Below are positions 6,190-6,543 of a stretch of DNA of 6,543 bases, one piece after another. The notes below the pieces were generated by a model. That model was not told where the DNA came from, did not search any database, and saw nothing but the letters and a program-made list of their open reading frames with translations. Location: positions 1 to 6,543 of the forward strand of contig CALDZQ010000133.1 of NCBI GenBank assembly GCA_937944035.1. The letters are read 5' to 3'. This DNA is from an uncultured Neomegalonema sp. GTDB lineage: Bacteria; Pseudomonadota; Alphaproteobacteria; Rhodobacterales; Rhodobacteraceae. The translations under genes and the position numbers were made by a program. Within the stretch, counting starts at the first letter, position 1; every line of letters begins with the position of its first letter.

Positions 6190-6543
6190 TCAGATCATCC
6201 CACCCTTTTTGACCGCATCAAGTACAGCGCGGATGTCCGCATCGCTCATGCCGTAATCGCGTTGTGCGGTCTCGGCAGAAATATACCCGCGCGCGAGGTC
6301 GTGGCGCACGAGGGCGGGGTCGCGATCCGCAGCGGAGCCGTATCCCGCGCCACCGGGGAAAGCGAGCATGACCTTACGCCCATGCGGGACGAATTGCTTA
6401 CCCTTGCCCTTCATCGCCGTGCCGTCATCTTGAGCGATCATCGTCGCTGCACCCGGCGCGCCACCCTGGCGGCCCTGTGCGGGGTGGTCGACGCGGTCAA
6501 ACATGGCGGAGAAGTCGAATTCATGCCCCTCACGCGCGCCAAC
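6190..6543 (-). CDS. hyuB: N-methylhydantoinase B / 5-oxoprolinase B subunit, C-terminal part (runs off the window)
   Basis: This is the last 117 codons of a gene whose reading frame stays open to the right edge; the internal ATG at 6504 is not the real start. The fragment reads EFDFSAMFDRVDHPAQGRQGG near its beginning, then the Gly-rich FPGGAGYGSAADRDPALV, and ends with GYISAETAQRDYGMSDADIRAVLDAV. This pattern (a Gly-rich GGxGYG followed by RDP and then a xRDYG segment) is typical of the C-terminus of HyuB-type subunits, which are about 550-600 residues when whole. With HyuA they form an ATP-dependent cytoplasmic hydrolase acting on hydantoins, 5-oxoproline or related cyclic amides; related families include acetone and acetophenone carboxylase subunits. 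The substrate cannot be told from this fragment. hyuA would be expected next to it, outside the window. No strong terminator is visible after its stop, so read-through into ppc is possible. Confidence 0.88.
   Translation of the reverse strand, partial: VGAREGHEFDFSAMFDRVDHPAQGRQGGAPGAATMIAQDDGTAMKGKGKQFVPHGRKVMLAFPGGAGYGSAADRDPALVRHDLARGYISAETAQRDYGMSDADIRAVLDAVKKGGMI

Overview
The window reads as a chromosomal segment from a moderately GC-rich Gram-negative bacterium, most likely an alphaproteobacterium. Three things point there: the exopolysaccharide export lipoprotein and its partners resemble exosortase (XrtA/PEP-CTERM-type) loci; the phosphoenolpyruvate carboxylase has an unusual C-terminus; and an intergenic two-hairpin element has the layout of repeats I recall from alphaproteobacterial genomes. 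Order or genus cannot be fixed from the sequence alone.

Layout, left to right. A complete tRNA-Ser(CGA) with encoded CCA lies at 46-135 on the plus strand, with a plausible promoter just upstream. A FemAB/GNAT-like acyltransferase gene (197-1420, minus) converges on it. Back to back with that gene, a polysaccharide deacetylase-like gene (about 1424-2401, plus) runs rightward and is followed after about 80 bp by an outer-membrane polysaccharide export (OPX/Wza-type) lipoprotein gene (2483-3136, plus). This plus-strand unit ends at a strong rho-independent terminator (3163-3191). Next comes a roughly 104-bp two-stem palindromic element (3215-3318) whose right edge overlaps the stop codon of the convergent ppc gene. 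ppc (3316-6018, minus, GTG start with a good ribosome binding site) encodes a full-length 900-residue phosphoenolpyruvate carboxylase. Upstream of ppc, on the same strand, a 171-bp gap (6019-6189) shows no recognisable promoter; then the last 117 codons of an N-methylhydantoinase B/oxoprolinase subunit gene run off the right edge.

How the genes fit together. The acyltransferase, deacetylase and export lipoprotein form a small exopolysaccharide module: two candidate modification enzymes and the outer-membrane exit component. The window has no chain-length regulator/Wzc, tyrosine kinase, flippase, polymerase, glycosyltransferase or exosortase, so the rest of the pathway must be encoded elsewhere. 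ppc is central anaplerotic metabolism (PEP + bicarbonate to oxaloacetate), and the hydantoinase/oxoprolinase fragment belongs to an unrelated amide-hydrolysing enzyme.

Nothing here amounts to a clearly new biological system. The most interesting points are the altered aspartate-inhibition site of the PEP carboxylase, the repeat element that abuts and terminates ppc, the back-to-back starts of the acyltransferase and deacetylase genes, and the split exopolysaccharide locus.
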